Positions 1 to 10,855 of a stretch of 64,000 nt of DNA are shown one piece after another. The notes below the pieces were generated by a model, which ran no database searches, had not been told where the DNA came from, and was given only the letters and a program-made list of their open reading frames with translations. Every line of letters begins with the position of its first letter. The stretch's first letter is position 1. The stretch is from Apiotrichum sp. Y4204. Taxonomy: Eukaryota; Basidiomycota; Tremellomycetes; Trichosporonales; Trichosporonaceae. The stretch lies in the NCBI GenBank assembly GCA_025531455.1, contig JAMYHL010000001.1, positions 1,426,001-1,490,000 of the forward strand, in the 5' to 3' direction. Both the position numbers and the translations under genes were made by a program.

Positions 1-2
1 CG

Positions 3-246
3 TACTCGACCGTCGACTTTTGGAAACGCTTCTCCACCATGGGCCGCGTCAACCAGGGCGGTAAGGACAGTGGGTGGATGAAGGAGCGGAAGCGCTCCGT
101 GTGGTCCAAGCCCATGTTTGTCGTGCCCCTTATCCTCGTGAGTAAGAGACATGTAGACCGAAGCTCACTCGCAGACACTCCTCGCTGTCGGCGCGATCGT
201 CACGTACGTCGTCATCAAGGTCCGCGCCACCCCCTCCGTCGAATGA
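3..246 (+). CDS. C-terminal part of an unidentified single-pass membrane protein (5' cut off)
   Basis: The reading frame is open from base 3, and the start lies outside the window. A 37-nt intron at 138-174 (GTGAGT donor, GCAG acceptor) joins two exons in phase 0. It puts ...VVPLIL in frame with TLLAVGAIVTYVVIKV, making one hydrophobic segment of about 21 residues close to the C-terminus. The stop is TGA at 244-246. The segment before the membrane span is strongly basic (WMKERKRSVWSK), and only about nine residues follow the span. This suggests a tail-anchored or single-pass protein with a basic membrane-proximal stretch. I do not recognise the family. The splice and the frame are well supported, but function is unknown because most of the protein is missing. 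Confidence 0.6.
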
Positions 247-1001
247 TACCAGCAAACTATACCCAAGCTGTGACTTGACAGCATCAATAGTCCCTCGAGC
301 CCCGAGCCCCAGCCCGAGCTTCGACCCTCAGGGCCCCGTGCCTCTCCGCGTTCCCTCCAGCGACGTCCGAGCTCGCCGAACACTTCATTGCACGACCGCA
401 TGTACATTCCCACTCGTACTCCAATTCCCATTCCATTCTCATTACCATTCACATTTATTACCCACTCGGCGTCCACCGATTCCCATCATTCTCCATTCTC
501 CATTCCCAATCCTCATTTCCACCGGGTCTTTTACGTTCTTCTACGTTTCTTCTACGTTCTCCACGGTCTCCACGTTCTTCACGGTTCTTCATGACTCCTT
601 TGCATTTTCTGCACACCTGCACTCTTGCTCTTGCCGCGGTGAGAAGCCAGCCTTCTCCGCACCGACCACCCCACCGCCTATTGGCGCTCTTGCCCCTCTT
701 GGCCCTCATGGTCCCTTATTGTCCACCCCGTTTGGGCCGCTTAATAGGGATACAGTATGTGATGCCATTAGAACATGTCACAGTCGAGATTTATGTCGGG
801 AGAAGTGAGTGGCAGTGGTCAGTGAAGTGAGCACCAGATGTCTCCGTTTCTCTCCTAGGTGCTCGTTTTCGCGCTCATCTCTTTCTGCTCCGATGGATAT
901 GGATTACATGTGCCGCGCGCGGCGCAGGTATGGCTGGTACGGGCCCGGGGGTATAAGCGTAGCGTAGCGTACGTGGGTGCGGGTGCAGATGGCATGTGGC
1001 A
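247..1001. other. Intergenic region, convergent gene ends
   Basis: This lies between the partial plus-strand gene and the end of CNB1 on the minus strand, so it should hold both 3' ends. It contains pyrimidine-rich low-complexity DNA. The clearest is at about 529-593, where TTCTACGTTCTT-like units recur imperfectly. Open frames here have no splice support and no recognisable protein. Confidence 0.5.
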
Positions 1002-2282
1002 TTAGAAGAGGTCCTCGAGCGTCATTTGCCTGCGTGTCAGTTTGTGGATGGATGGGCCACGGAAAGCGGGCCACGGGGGTCCGTGCGGGAAACACAGGTG
1101 AGACATGAGACACGGTCTCGGCCTCGTGGCGACCACTTGGCTCCGGGCTCCGGCTTCCGGCTCCGCGCCGCCAACCTCGGCTTTGCGTGTACTCACTTGA
1201 CGATATCGGTGCTCGCGACCATGTCTGTAAACTCCTCAAACGAGAGCTTGCCGTCGCCGTCCTTGTCCGCCTCCATGATCGTCTTGTCCACAATCTGCTG
1301 CAGCTGCTGGTCCTGCGCGGTCAGCGATGTCGGGTCAGGATACCGCTAGCAGGAGCAACCATGACATGACCGGTTTACAGGCTGATCATCGTAGTCGCAG
1401 CCCGGCCATATCCCGCGTTCCACCCACCTTGAGATTGTTCCCGACCATCTGCTTGAGGACAAGGTACAGCTCGCCGTTGGAAATGTACCCGTCGCGGTCC
1501 ATGTCGTAGACCTTGAACGCAAAGCGTAGTTTCTCGTCGCGCCCGCCCTTGGAGGAGAAGGCCGAGAGGCCGCCGACAAACTCCTGGAAGTCGACCGTGC
1601 CGGATCCGCTAAAAGGAGAATATGAGGAGAGGGTGAAAAAAGAAGAAGAACAGTGTCAGTACGCGGGATGCTCCATCACATGCTCCCATCTTCGCACTCC
1701 CACACTCACTCCTCGTCAAAGATGGCAATCATGCGGTGCGCGAGCGGGTTGTTTGCAATCTGGGGGATCTGGAGAAACTCGTCCTTGTCAATAGATCCCG
1801 AGCCGTCCTTGTCGAGCTTCATAAAGCGCTTCTTGAGGCGGAGGAGCTCGGGCCCAGAGACTGCGGGATCAACGTCGCAAAAGACAGGCAAACGTGTGAG
1901 TGAGGTTTCGGCGCGTCGGCATAAGGGAGGCAGCGGGGACGAGAACGCGGGGTAGGCGGCAGCGCGGCGGTATAGAGCACGGACGCGGGCGAGTGGCGAG
2001 AACACGGCGGAGGCGAGCCGGGCGGGGCACGACAACGAGAATCCAAAGATGGGGACCAAGGGACGCAGAACGCAGAACGCAGAAAAGATAACGCGCGGCA
2101 CAGAACCCATAGTATCGCGATGGGATGGAAATCAAGGTATCCGGAGCGAGTAAGAGTATCAGAGTATCACGTATCACGATTCACGCACGGTCAGCTACAG
2201 CTCCCACCCCCAAACCTCTATGCGACTCACAGTTCGAGTTCTTCTCCAGCGAGCTGAATACACTAGACTCGGCCTGGCCCAT
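1002..2282 (-). CDS. CNB1: Calcineurin regulatory subunit B
   Basis: Ca2+-binding regulatory subunit of the calcineurin phosphatase, which acts in stress, ion and cell-wall signalling in fungi. Five exons (2231-2282, 1710-1860, 1428-1608, 1197-1312, 1002-1029) splice to 175 residues, the usual length of fungal calcineurin B. The start MGQAESSVF is a myristoylation-type N-terminus. Four EF-hands are visible: [39 protein letters not shown] and [13 protein letters not shown]. The protein ends QMTLEDLF, encoded by a separate 28-nt last exon. The linker before EF-hand 4 (KQMVGNNLK) matches the family. Intron 1 is unusually long for this locus (370 nt). The gene lies directly downstream of DIS3 on the same strand, with about 600 bp between them. 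Identification is very secure, and exon edges are supported by frame and family conservation. Confidence 0.96.
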
Positions 2283-2883
2283 GTTGGCGTAGTGCGAGTG
2301 TGGGAGATCGAGGGCGAGGGCGGGACGCTTGTGCGGGATCGACGACGGCGGCGGCGGCGGCGGTGGGGCGGCGATCGTGCTGCGAAGACGAGGGGTTCGG
2401 GCCGTCAGGCGTAGGTTGGGAGTTGGGTGTTGCGTTTGTTTGGTGTCGTGTGTGCCGGTCGTCGTCCGCGAAGTGTGAGAATGCTTGATCTTGATGAGAA
2501 TGGGGATTGTAGAGGATGTGGAATTGGGTATCTCGACCGGCTCGGCTGTGACGCGCTCATCGGCGGCGAGCTGGCGCTGACGGCACTGACGGGGCGGGAG
2601 CAAAGTGGCAGTCCACGGCGGTGCGCGGTGCACAACTCTCCCACGACACGCGATGATGGCATGGGGCATCGTGGCGTCGGGAGACCCCCACGACACACCC
2701 ACACTTGGTGTCTGTCATATCTCAAATGTGTCCAGTCTGTAATGCATATCCGTCTATTTCAGTACAAGCATGGCGTCGAGGGCCGATACGATGTGAATTT
2801 CAATGGTGTCGAACTCGATGACGGTCCGCGGTGGTCCAGACATCCATGGAGCTCGCGGGCTCGCGGGCTCTGAAGCTTGCCGC
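2283..2883. other. Intergenic region between CNB1 promoter and DIS3 3' end
   Basis: About 600 bp holding the CNB1 5' region and the DIS3 3' region. It includes a GGC trinucleotide run at about 2346-2370. No further gene is supported. Confidence 0.5.
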
Positions 2884-5800
2884 TCACTCCGAGCTGACCG
2901 GCGACACGAGCGTCATCTTGACCTTTCCGCGCAGCGTGTTTTCGTCCTTTTCAATCGCAATGTCGACCGTCACGCGGTCAAAGACGCCAATCTCGACGCG
3001 GCCGCCTTCGGGCCCGGGGCGCGGGAGACTGATGACATAGTTGTCCGGGTCAAACTCGTGCGTGTCCTTTGAAAAGGTGATCAAGCCCTCGAGGCCGAGT
3101 CTGGAGTTAGTGGACAGCCGTACAGCGAGGGCTCACTTTGAGACAAAGACGGCGAGGCCGTTCCTAAATGTGCGGATGACAAACGCCTCCTCGCGTACCG
3201 CCTTGACGCCCATGCCCTCCGTGCGGCCCTTGAGCGCGAGACCGACGTAGAACTCGACCGACGCGCGCGACGCCATCTGCGCGAGGCGGTGGCGCTTGTT
3301 CACGACATTGAGCATCCGCTCGACGTGCTGCTTCGAGTGCAGCGACGGGGGAAGTGGCGTGTAGTTGATCGCGGCCGAGAGCTGGCGGTGGACAAGCACG
3401 TCGGCGTATCGGCGGATCGGGGAGGTAAAGTGCGTGTAGATCTCCGAGGCAAGGCCGTAGTGGCCGTACGCCTCCTTCGAGACACTCCCAGCGCCAAAGT
3501 ACTCGGCAGCCAGCATGCAACGCGTCGCCATGATGCGCACGAGGGTGTTGAACTCGGGCAGCTTGGGGTCCTGGGTGTGAGTTATGTTCGCGTATAATGA
3601 AACTCACCACACACTTGTCCAGAGAGTCGGCAAGCGCCTTGGAGCTCGACACGTCGAGCGTCATGCCCTTGCGCTTCTGGAGAATGTCCTGCAGTGCCTC
3701 AAAGTTGGTCTTTGGCGGCGGGGCGTGGCGACTGAGAGTTAGGGAGGGTGGAATCGGTCAAACTCACCGGAGAACTGCAGTGGCAGGATACGCGTCCTGG
3801 ATCTTGCGCGCGACACTAATGTTCGCAAAGAGCATAAACTCCTCAACGAGCGAGTTGGTCTCGAGCTGCTCCTTCTGCTCCACATCGATCGGTTCGGTCG
3901 ACTCGGACGAGTTGAGGTGGATCTTCAGCTCGGGAGAGGACAGCGACAGCGCACCGGCAGCCACGCGCTTCGCCTTGAGCTTGACCGCCAGCGTGTTCAG
4001 CAGCCGCACCGACTCAGTGAGCGGGTCCGAGAGCGATCTGTGGTCAGTTGAGAGACAGATCGCTCAACTCACTTGTCATCCTTGCGCTTCTGGGCGTCGG
4101 CGTAGGTAAACGCCATCTTGGAGGCAATGACGGACTTTGTGTAGCGGACATTCACCAGTTCCGCATCGGGGGTTAGCTCCTGCATGGGTCAGTGTGGCTC
4201 AGACATCCTTTAGTGTCATCCAGGACAAAATCACTCACCCAGATGACCGAGAACGCCAGACGCTCGACAAACGGCCGCAGCGAGCAGAGGTTGGTGCCAA
4301 GAAGCTCGGGCAGCATGTCTATGCGCTTGTCGACGAGGTAGACGGTGGTACCGCGCGATGCGGCCTCAGAGTCCATCGCGTTGTCGGCGTGGACGAAATG
4401 GGAGACGTCGGCAATGTCTGAGGTCAGGAAAGCCGAGCAGTTGGCACTCACGGACACCAGCCTCGATGTTGCCGTTCGGCAGCTTGCGGGCATGCAGCGC
4501 GTCGTCAATATCGGTACATCCTGGTTATGAGTTAGCAGCATTAGACACTGTAACTCACCAGGAGGGTCAATGCTGCAGACGATGAGATCACGCAGGTCCT
4601 CGCGGTCGCGCCAGATAAGGTTGTCGGGTGTCTTCTGGGGGACGACCCACGATTCGCCCTCGGTAGGCAGGCATTTGAGGATGGCCTTGCCGAAGGGGCG
4701 GTACGGCACCTCGTACTCGAGGAGAAGCGATTCCTGCTCAGCCTCCTTGCTCTCGACCTTGCCGAGCGCGCGGACAAAGTGGCCGTCGGGGTAGCGCGAA
4801 TTGACGGACCAACTGTCAATGTTGACAAGAATCTTCTGGTCCAGGAGGGCAGGCGCCTGCCGCGTCCGCAAGCGGATACGGGGGAGGGCGCGTGAGAGGG
4901 GAGTGGCAAAAATGATCTGCTGCGAGAGGGAGGTGAGAGCCGCTTCAGAGAGCGAGGAGCGGTCAATGTGGCAGACGTAAGCGCGCCAGTTGCGCTTTGT
5001 CACGCCGACGACGCGACCAGTCGGGAGGATGTCCTTCGGGTCCTTCTTCGTCACGTCGTCAACATCCATCTTCTCCTCCTTCTCCTTCTCTGCCTCCAGC
5101 CGCGCACCCTCGTCGCCCTCCGCGTCGTCGTCCTTCAGTGCAACTGAGAGTTAGGGCAAGCGTATGGAGTTATATATCACTCACTGTCCTGGTCAAGTAC
5201 CTCGTCACCCGGCGCCTTCCACTCCTCCTTGGGGAGGAGCTCGACCACCACAAGATCGCCATCGACCGCACGGTTCATCGCCTTGCGGCCAACGAGGAGC
5301 ACGTTCTTGTTCATGCCCGGCACGCGCACAGTGCCTTCGAGGTAGTTGTACTGGTTGGCATTGAAGTGGCCCTGGAGATACCGTCCACTCTTAACGCCGG
5401 CAGTGAGCGTCTCCTGGGGAAGATACTGAGAGTTAGACGCTTTCTCTTCTTTTTCAACTCACGTCGTCGTAGATCCTCCGCCCGCGCTGCTCAACTGCCC
5501 CGGTGTCATCGACGCCACCGGCAACGAGGTCCACGAGGCGGTCGCGCACCTCGCCCTGCAGGCCGTCGACGTAGTCGCGCGTGCTGGACGCGAGGAAGCC
5601 GTCAGTTGTCGCGAGCTCGCGGTTCCGCTTGTCGTCCGACAGAAGGATCAGCTGCGGGCGGTCGCGCACCGATTGCGCGAGGTGCTCGGGGTAGAACTGG
5701 AGTGTCTGGCGGATTGCTGAGAGTTAGATAGAGAATTCGCAGTTCTAACTCACCTCGATCATTTCGGTCATTCACCACCTCATCCTCCTCTTCTACTGCC

Positions 5801-6359
5801 GCTGTGGCCGTTTCTCTCCGCTCCTCGTTCCACCACACCCACACGCAGCGCTCCTCGTCCTGTACGAGCTGGGTGAGGCGGTTCGAGAGGGGAAGGGAGC
5901 GGTGGCGCACCTCGCGCAGAACCGTCGAGGGGACGATAATCGGGAGCTCGGGAGGGAGCGCAGTGAGGAGATCCATCTGAAGTGAGTTGACATCGCGGTT
6001 GTTCACAACTCACCTGGTGGAGCACAATGTTCGTGTCGACGACGAGCCAGTGTCCATTCTTCGAATTGAACTTGCCGTGCTGGGTGTATCCGCGCTCGGG
6101 GAGGACGGGGCGGAAGCCGGGAAACTCGGCGCAGAGATGGCACTCAGAAAAGCCGCAGGGAATGTCATCGCGGACATACTTTTCTCTCAAGACTGGCGGT
6201 TAGTGACAGCTCTATGCGAGATGACTCACACTTGAGGACCTTGCCGCGCGCAGTCTTCTTGAGGAACTGTGTTTGCGAGACGGGCAGGTCCTGCCGCTGC
6301 CGCTTGAGGATGGTGATTGGCGGATGCGACGATGCCGGCGGTGATGCTGCTGACGCCAT
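2884..6359 (-). CDS. DIS3: Exosome exoribonuclease DIS3/RRP44
   Basis: Catalytic subunit of the RNA exosome: a processive 3'-5' exoribonuclease with an additional N-terminal PIN endonuclease. About a dozen short introns interrupt the gene, and the spliced product is roughly 1,000 residues, as expected. From the N-terminus it shows MASAASPP, then [15 protein letters not shown], then a PIN domain beginning [11 protein letters not shown]. Cold-shock-type domains follow. The RNB domain carries [19 protein letters not shown], the Asp-rich metal-binding active site, and then HVADVSHFV and RIDMLPELL. The protein closes with an S1-like domain ending at the TGA at 2884. The gene is divergent from ALG2 across 420 bp. 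The start was chosen as the first ATG in frame with the conserved N-terminus. All four catalytic Asp positions of the RNB motif appear intact. Confidence 0.94.
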
Positions 6360-6779
6360 CGTGGTGCTGTTGAAGGTGGAGAGTAGAGCGGAGAAAGGTC
6401 TGTCAGCAATGATGAGAAGACCGAGGGATGGTGGCCAGGATGATGCTGATCGCGAAAGTGGACATGAAATCTCCACCGAGCAGTTTTGTTTATTCATCAC
6501 TCCCCGTAGTAGCCCCAAAACGTGTGGCGCACGCTGACTCCATGCAGCTTTTTTGGTACTTGCCTCCATGCCTCCACCGGAATGTGCTGATGACGACGAC
6601 GGGCGCGTCAACGCCAACGCAATGAGTGATGGCGAGGACAAGAGACGAGTAAGGAAGGAAGACACACACTTAGCTGCATTTTGCATCACACAAAAACGTC
6701 TTCCATTTCCTTTCTTTCTCATCCTCCTCCTCTTTCTTCTTCCTTTTCCCCACCACTCCCTTTTTTGTCATCCTCTTCG
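6360..6779. promoter_or_regulatory. Divergent promoter region of DIS3 and ALG2
   Basis: The start codons of DIS3 (minus) and ALG2 (plus) are 420 bp apart with no gene between them, so this stretch must hold both promoters. On the ALG2 side there is a long pyrimidine-rich leader (about 6708-6779, CTTTC/CCTCCTC-rich) immediately before the ATG. No TATA box is evident. Confidence 0.55.
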
Positions 6780-8550
6780 ATGGGAGACATTGCATCAGCT
6801 AAAAAGCTGCGGATCGGGTTCATCCACCCAGACCTAGGCATCGGTGGGTGAACTCACCATGCTTAACCCACTCACATCAGGTGGTGCCGAGCGTCTCGTC
6901 GTCGATGCCGCCGTGTCGCTCCAGCGTCTCGGGCACGAAGTCGTCTTCTTCACTTCGCGACATGACCCAGCGCGCTGCTTCGAGGAGACACGCAATGGTG
7001 AGCTACCCCACTTTCTTCTCAGCTCACGCCAGGCACTCTTCCCGTCCATGTTCTCGGCTCGTCGCTCCCCCGCAGCCTCCCGCGCGTAGGGATGACCATC
7101 GTCTTCTCCATCCTCCGCAGCATCCTGCTCACCATCCTCCTCTGGTTCTCGCAGGTTCTCCCCCCGCCAGCGGGCCTGCTGAACCCCCTCGCCCCGCTCG
7201 GCAAGTTTGACGTCTTTATCGTCGACCAGCAGTCCGTCTGTGTGCCCTTCCTCCGTCTTCTCACCGGCACGCCCGTCGTGTTTTATTGCCACTTCCCGGA
7301 CAAGCTCCTCAGCGGCGGGTGGGATATCTCGGAGGCGTCCGCTGGCGGCGTCGACCTCAAGCACGGCGGGACGCGGAAAGTCGGCCTACTGAAGAGGATC
7401 TACCGCTGGCCGATTGACAAGCTTGAAGAGGTTACTACAGGTAGGTGGAGCGCGCTACCGGGATGTTATTGAGGTCGTTTATCCGTTCTGTGCGCCTCCG
7501 CTGACATCGCAGGTCAGGCTGATGTGATCCTCGCCAACTCCAAGTTCTCCTCGCGCGTGTACGCTGCCGCATTCCCGTCGCTCGCACAACGCCCTCCGCG
7601 CGTAGTGTACCCGTGTATTGACGTCGATGCGTACCAGGGCAGCAGTGTGCGCAAGGGAAAGGGCAAGCTTCAGGCAGGCGACGGTGTTGATCTCGTCGTT
7701 TCGTGAGTTGTGTATGGTTCGTATATAACTGACAAGCAGTGAGCGTCCGACAGTCATTTCATTCAACCGTTTCGAGGCGAAGAAGAATGTTGCGCTCGCT
7801 ATTGAGGCATTTGCAAAGGTCAAGAATGGCGACTTTGTTCCAGGGCTGGTCGGGCGCGAGTTGCGCCTGGTTGTTGGAGGGGGATTCGACGACTCGATGG
7901 TGGACAACGTCGAGACGCTGCAGGCCAACCAGGCGCTATGCGAGGAACTTGGTTTGACCTACCACACGCTCACTTCACCGACAGGGACGCCGCCCCCGGG
8001 TGATGTGGACGTGTTGTTCATCCTCAACTTCACCACTGCCCAGCGCTCCGCCCTCCTTCTCTCCCCGTATACCCTCGCGCTCCTGTACACCCCGACAAAC
8101 GAGCACTTTGGTATCGTGCCCATTGAGGCGATGGCCTGCGGCCTCCCCGTGCTGGCATGCAACACCGGCGGACCAACCGAGACGGTCGTGGACTTTGGGA
8201 TGGCTGCCCCTGCGGAGAATGCGGACGGCGAGCCCAACGGCGAGGGACCAACGGGATATCTCCGCCCGCCGACGCGTGAAGCCTGGGCACCCGCTCTCGC
8301 CTCACTCATCACGCTGTCCGAGCCGGAGCGCGCCAAGGTCGCCGCGACGGCTCGCCAGCGCGTCCGCGACCACTTCTCCTCTGAGACACTCGGCCGCGAA
8401 CTCGACACGGCGTGCCGCGACGCTGTCGCTGCCGACCCGCATAGGAGTATCGGCGACAAGCTCATCAGCGCGAGCCTCATTCTCATTATCGTTTCCCTCT
8501 CTGGGATCTACGTCGCGCTCAAGCTTGGAGCTGGCCCGGCGACCCCGTAG
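6780..8550 (+). CDS. ALG2: Alpha-1,3/1,6-mannosyltransferase ALG2
   Basis: GT4-family glycosyltransferase that adds the second and third mannose to the dolichol-linked oligosaccharide on the cytosolic face of the ER. Five exons (6780-6843, 6881-6997, 7033-7440, 7513-7702, 7740-8550) give 529 residues. The N-terminus reads [20 protein letters not shown], a typical GT4 start with the GGAER motif. The middle contains [16 protein letters not shown] and [12 protein letters not shown]. The donor-binding motif [19 protein letters not shown] is intact, with both Glu residues of the EX7E motif. A C-terminal hydrophobic segment (about the last 30 residues, [19 protein letters not shown]) fits membrane attachment as in yeast Alg2. 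All introns keep phase. Divergent from DIS3. Confidence 0.95.
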
Positions 8551-8657
8551 ACAGGCATTGATGTACATGCATAGAATATAGTGACAGTTATTGGCGATGA
8601 CTCGTAGCAGAGATCCCGAGATCCCGAGAGGTAGGCGGTGTACATGCATACAGTATG

Positions 8658-10205
8658 TTACAGTGGTGACATGGACCAGAGAGACAGGCGCGTGTCCTTT
8701 GGCAGAGCAGGCCTGATGATGCGGTGGTGGTATGTCGTCTCCGAGTCTGACCCCGAGTCCGAGTCAGAATCCTCGTCGCTCGAGACCTGGATATCCGTTG
8801 CGCGGGATCCCGCAGATGTGAGAAGGAGAGGGTGGTACGCGTGGAACTGCACCCCGCTGACCGCGTCTGGGGGTTAGCTTCGGCCTGTGCAGCAACCCAC
8901 CTTGCGCAAGCGGCGTTTCCGCGACCATCTCAAAGCTCGCCGCGTCCCATATCCGGACGGTGCCGTGCTGGCGTCAGCCCCGGTAGCAAGCCGACCCACC
9001 TCGTCGCCGGACGCAATCCAGCGTCCCCACGGATCGACATCGAACGCAATACGCTGGTTTGTGCTCCCCGGCCGCTCGAGGCTCGCAAGAGGCGCGGACG
9101 CGTCGCGCAGATCGTACACCTGAATTGCATCTGCGCGGCGAGACGCAACGAAGAGGACATGGGCATTGAGGGGATGGTACGCGAGCTGGGTGACTCCTCC
9201 GCCGCGCACGCCGTCGAGCACGCCCACCGCGCCGGATGTGTCCTCGTCGTACAGCGCCACAGAGCCGGTATATGCGCCTGCGGCGAAGGACGCCGTGTCG
9301 TGTGGCGAGAACGCCAGTGCGGAGATAAGCCCGCGCTGGGCGCCGCGCTCGCGCCGCGTCGCCGCCGTCTTCCGCCGCTCGGCGGTGTTGTACCCCGGTG
9401 TCGCAATGTCGAATACCTCAATCGCAGACTCGAACCCGCAGTACAGCCTGGTATTAGCGAGCTATCACAAGAGCACCGTAGCTCACTTTGTGCCCAGCGT
9501 GTTGAAGGTCATACTGTGCGGCGCGACGAAGCGCTCCTGGTGGTCGACAATGGGATACGACGCGCGTATCTGATGTCAGCTGAAGTCCTGTATGCGTCAG
9601 CGGACGCACTCTCCCGTCCGTCGCGTCGAGGAGCTTGACGGGCGTGTCGCGCACGCTCACGACAAAGCAATACGATTCGGGCGCGGCGACTGATGCCGAA
9701 GGGTACCATAGCGCGCCGTTGACTGCGTCGGCCTGGGGGAAGGCGCGGGCCGTGGAGAACCCGCTCGCCTTGCCGTCTGTGAACTCCCTGCCGTCAGCAC
9801 TATAGAAATCACATCAGCACGCACGTCTGCAGGACGCGCACTACGCGGTCCTCCGCCGTCGTCAGTACCGAGACAGTGTCCGCCGCCCTGCCGTCAGCTC
9901 GTCTGCTCAGCTCGAAGGTGCATCTAGCAGACGCACCACCGCGCACTGCGGAAGAAGCAGCCTTCCACCTCGGGGTCGAGTGCCGACGCCGCGACGCACG
10001 CGACGCGGTGCGGCGAGGTAAAGTCGTAGCTCGGAGCCGCGGGCCATGTGGGTTGTGTCTCTGTTTCTGTGCAAGTCACCTCCACCGGGGCGCCATTGGC
10101 ATTCGGCGATACGAGCGTGCTGTCCTCTGCATGCAGGCTGCGCCCCTCGCTCCCCGTCCCCGAGCCCTCTGCGATGCCACTATCCCCGTCGTGCTCGGCG
10201 TGCAT
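8658..10205 (-). CDS. WRAP53: WD40 protein of the WRAP53/TCAB1 (Swt21-like) family
   Basis: In animals this family binds CAB-box scaRNAs and telomerase RNA; yeast Swt21 is a splicing-linked relative. Splicing joins seven exons. Family signatures include FNTLGTKLYCGFESAIEVFD, YDEDTSGAVGVLDG, GGVTQLAYHP, RADAIQVYDLRD and RIAFDVDPWGRWIASGDE. A WD-like HGTVRIWDAASFEM and VQFHAYHPLLLTSAGSR follow. Near the C-terminus is a Ser/Asp run (SSDEDSDSDSGSDS) within DIQVSSDED...RLSLWSM. The N-terminal 90 residues are acidic and low complexity. The start was taken at MHAEHDGD; longer in-frame starts exist upstream to about 10403. Introns have CTGAC or CTAAC branch sites just before the acceptor. The gene is divergent from the SUMO protease. 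Family assignment is strong, but the RNA partner in this fungus is unknown. Confidence 0.85.
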
Positions 10206-10855
10206 GCTCGCCGCGTGTGCGTTGGTGGTGATGGTATGTACGAGTAAATGGGTGGCGAAATGAGAAATTGTGCAGATTGAGAGAGTGTAACCAAAGAGAG
10301 AGTGTGTATCGCGTCGCAATTTACTTCCCTTCATGCTGATCATCATCCTCGTCTCGTGTTCTTTGTCTTCCCTCCCACTCAGAGTCCACTCACGTTTCGT
10401 CAACCTCTTTCTCTCTCTCTATCCTCATCACTGCTCATTGCCGACATCTTTCTTGTCGCCATCCATTCGTCCCTTCTCGCCATCACCAATTACAGCTATT
10501 CTCACTGCAGGCACCCAGGAATCTGTTCCTCGTCCCTTCTGCCCAGAAGCGCACCATCTTGGTCTTACACCTTGGTCCACCACCCCTTGCCCATCCCCAG
10601 ATCGCCGTTGACATAAACATCGCGTCCCACCAGGATCCCACCGCACTTTCCCCCCCCCCGCACGCCAACAAAGTCACTTCTCGTCGCTGCGCGCCGCGTC
10701 GCTATGGGCATCGGCCCATGAGCCAGATAGAGCGTATATAATCCGGTGTGTAGCTTATCTCGCGCTTTGTTTGCAGCAATGGCAGCTATTAGCCTGCCCC
10801 GCCCTCGTTCCCACTGACGCCCACAGCTTAACGCCCCCTCCAGACCCATACGTCT
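10206..10855. other. Divergent intergenic region between WRAP53-like and SUMO protease genes
   Basis: 650 bp containing both promoters. It has CT-rich stretches at about 10380-10440, a C-homopolymer near 10651, and a TATATAA element at 10735-10741 oriented toward the protease gene. Confidence 0.5.
10735..10741 (+). promoter_or_regulatory. Candidate TATA box of the SUMO protease gene
   Basis: TATATAA lies 115 bp upstream of the proposed ATG at 10856, in GC-rich surroundings. Position and sequence fit a TATA element; function is inferred. Confidence 0.4.
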
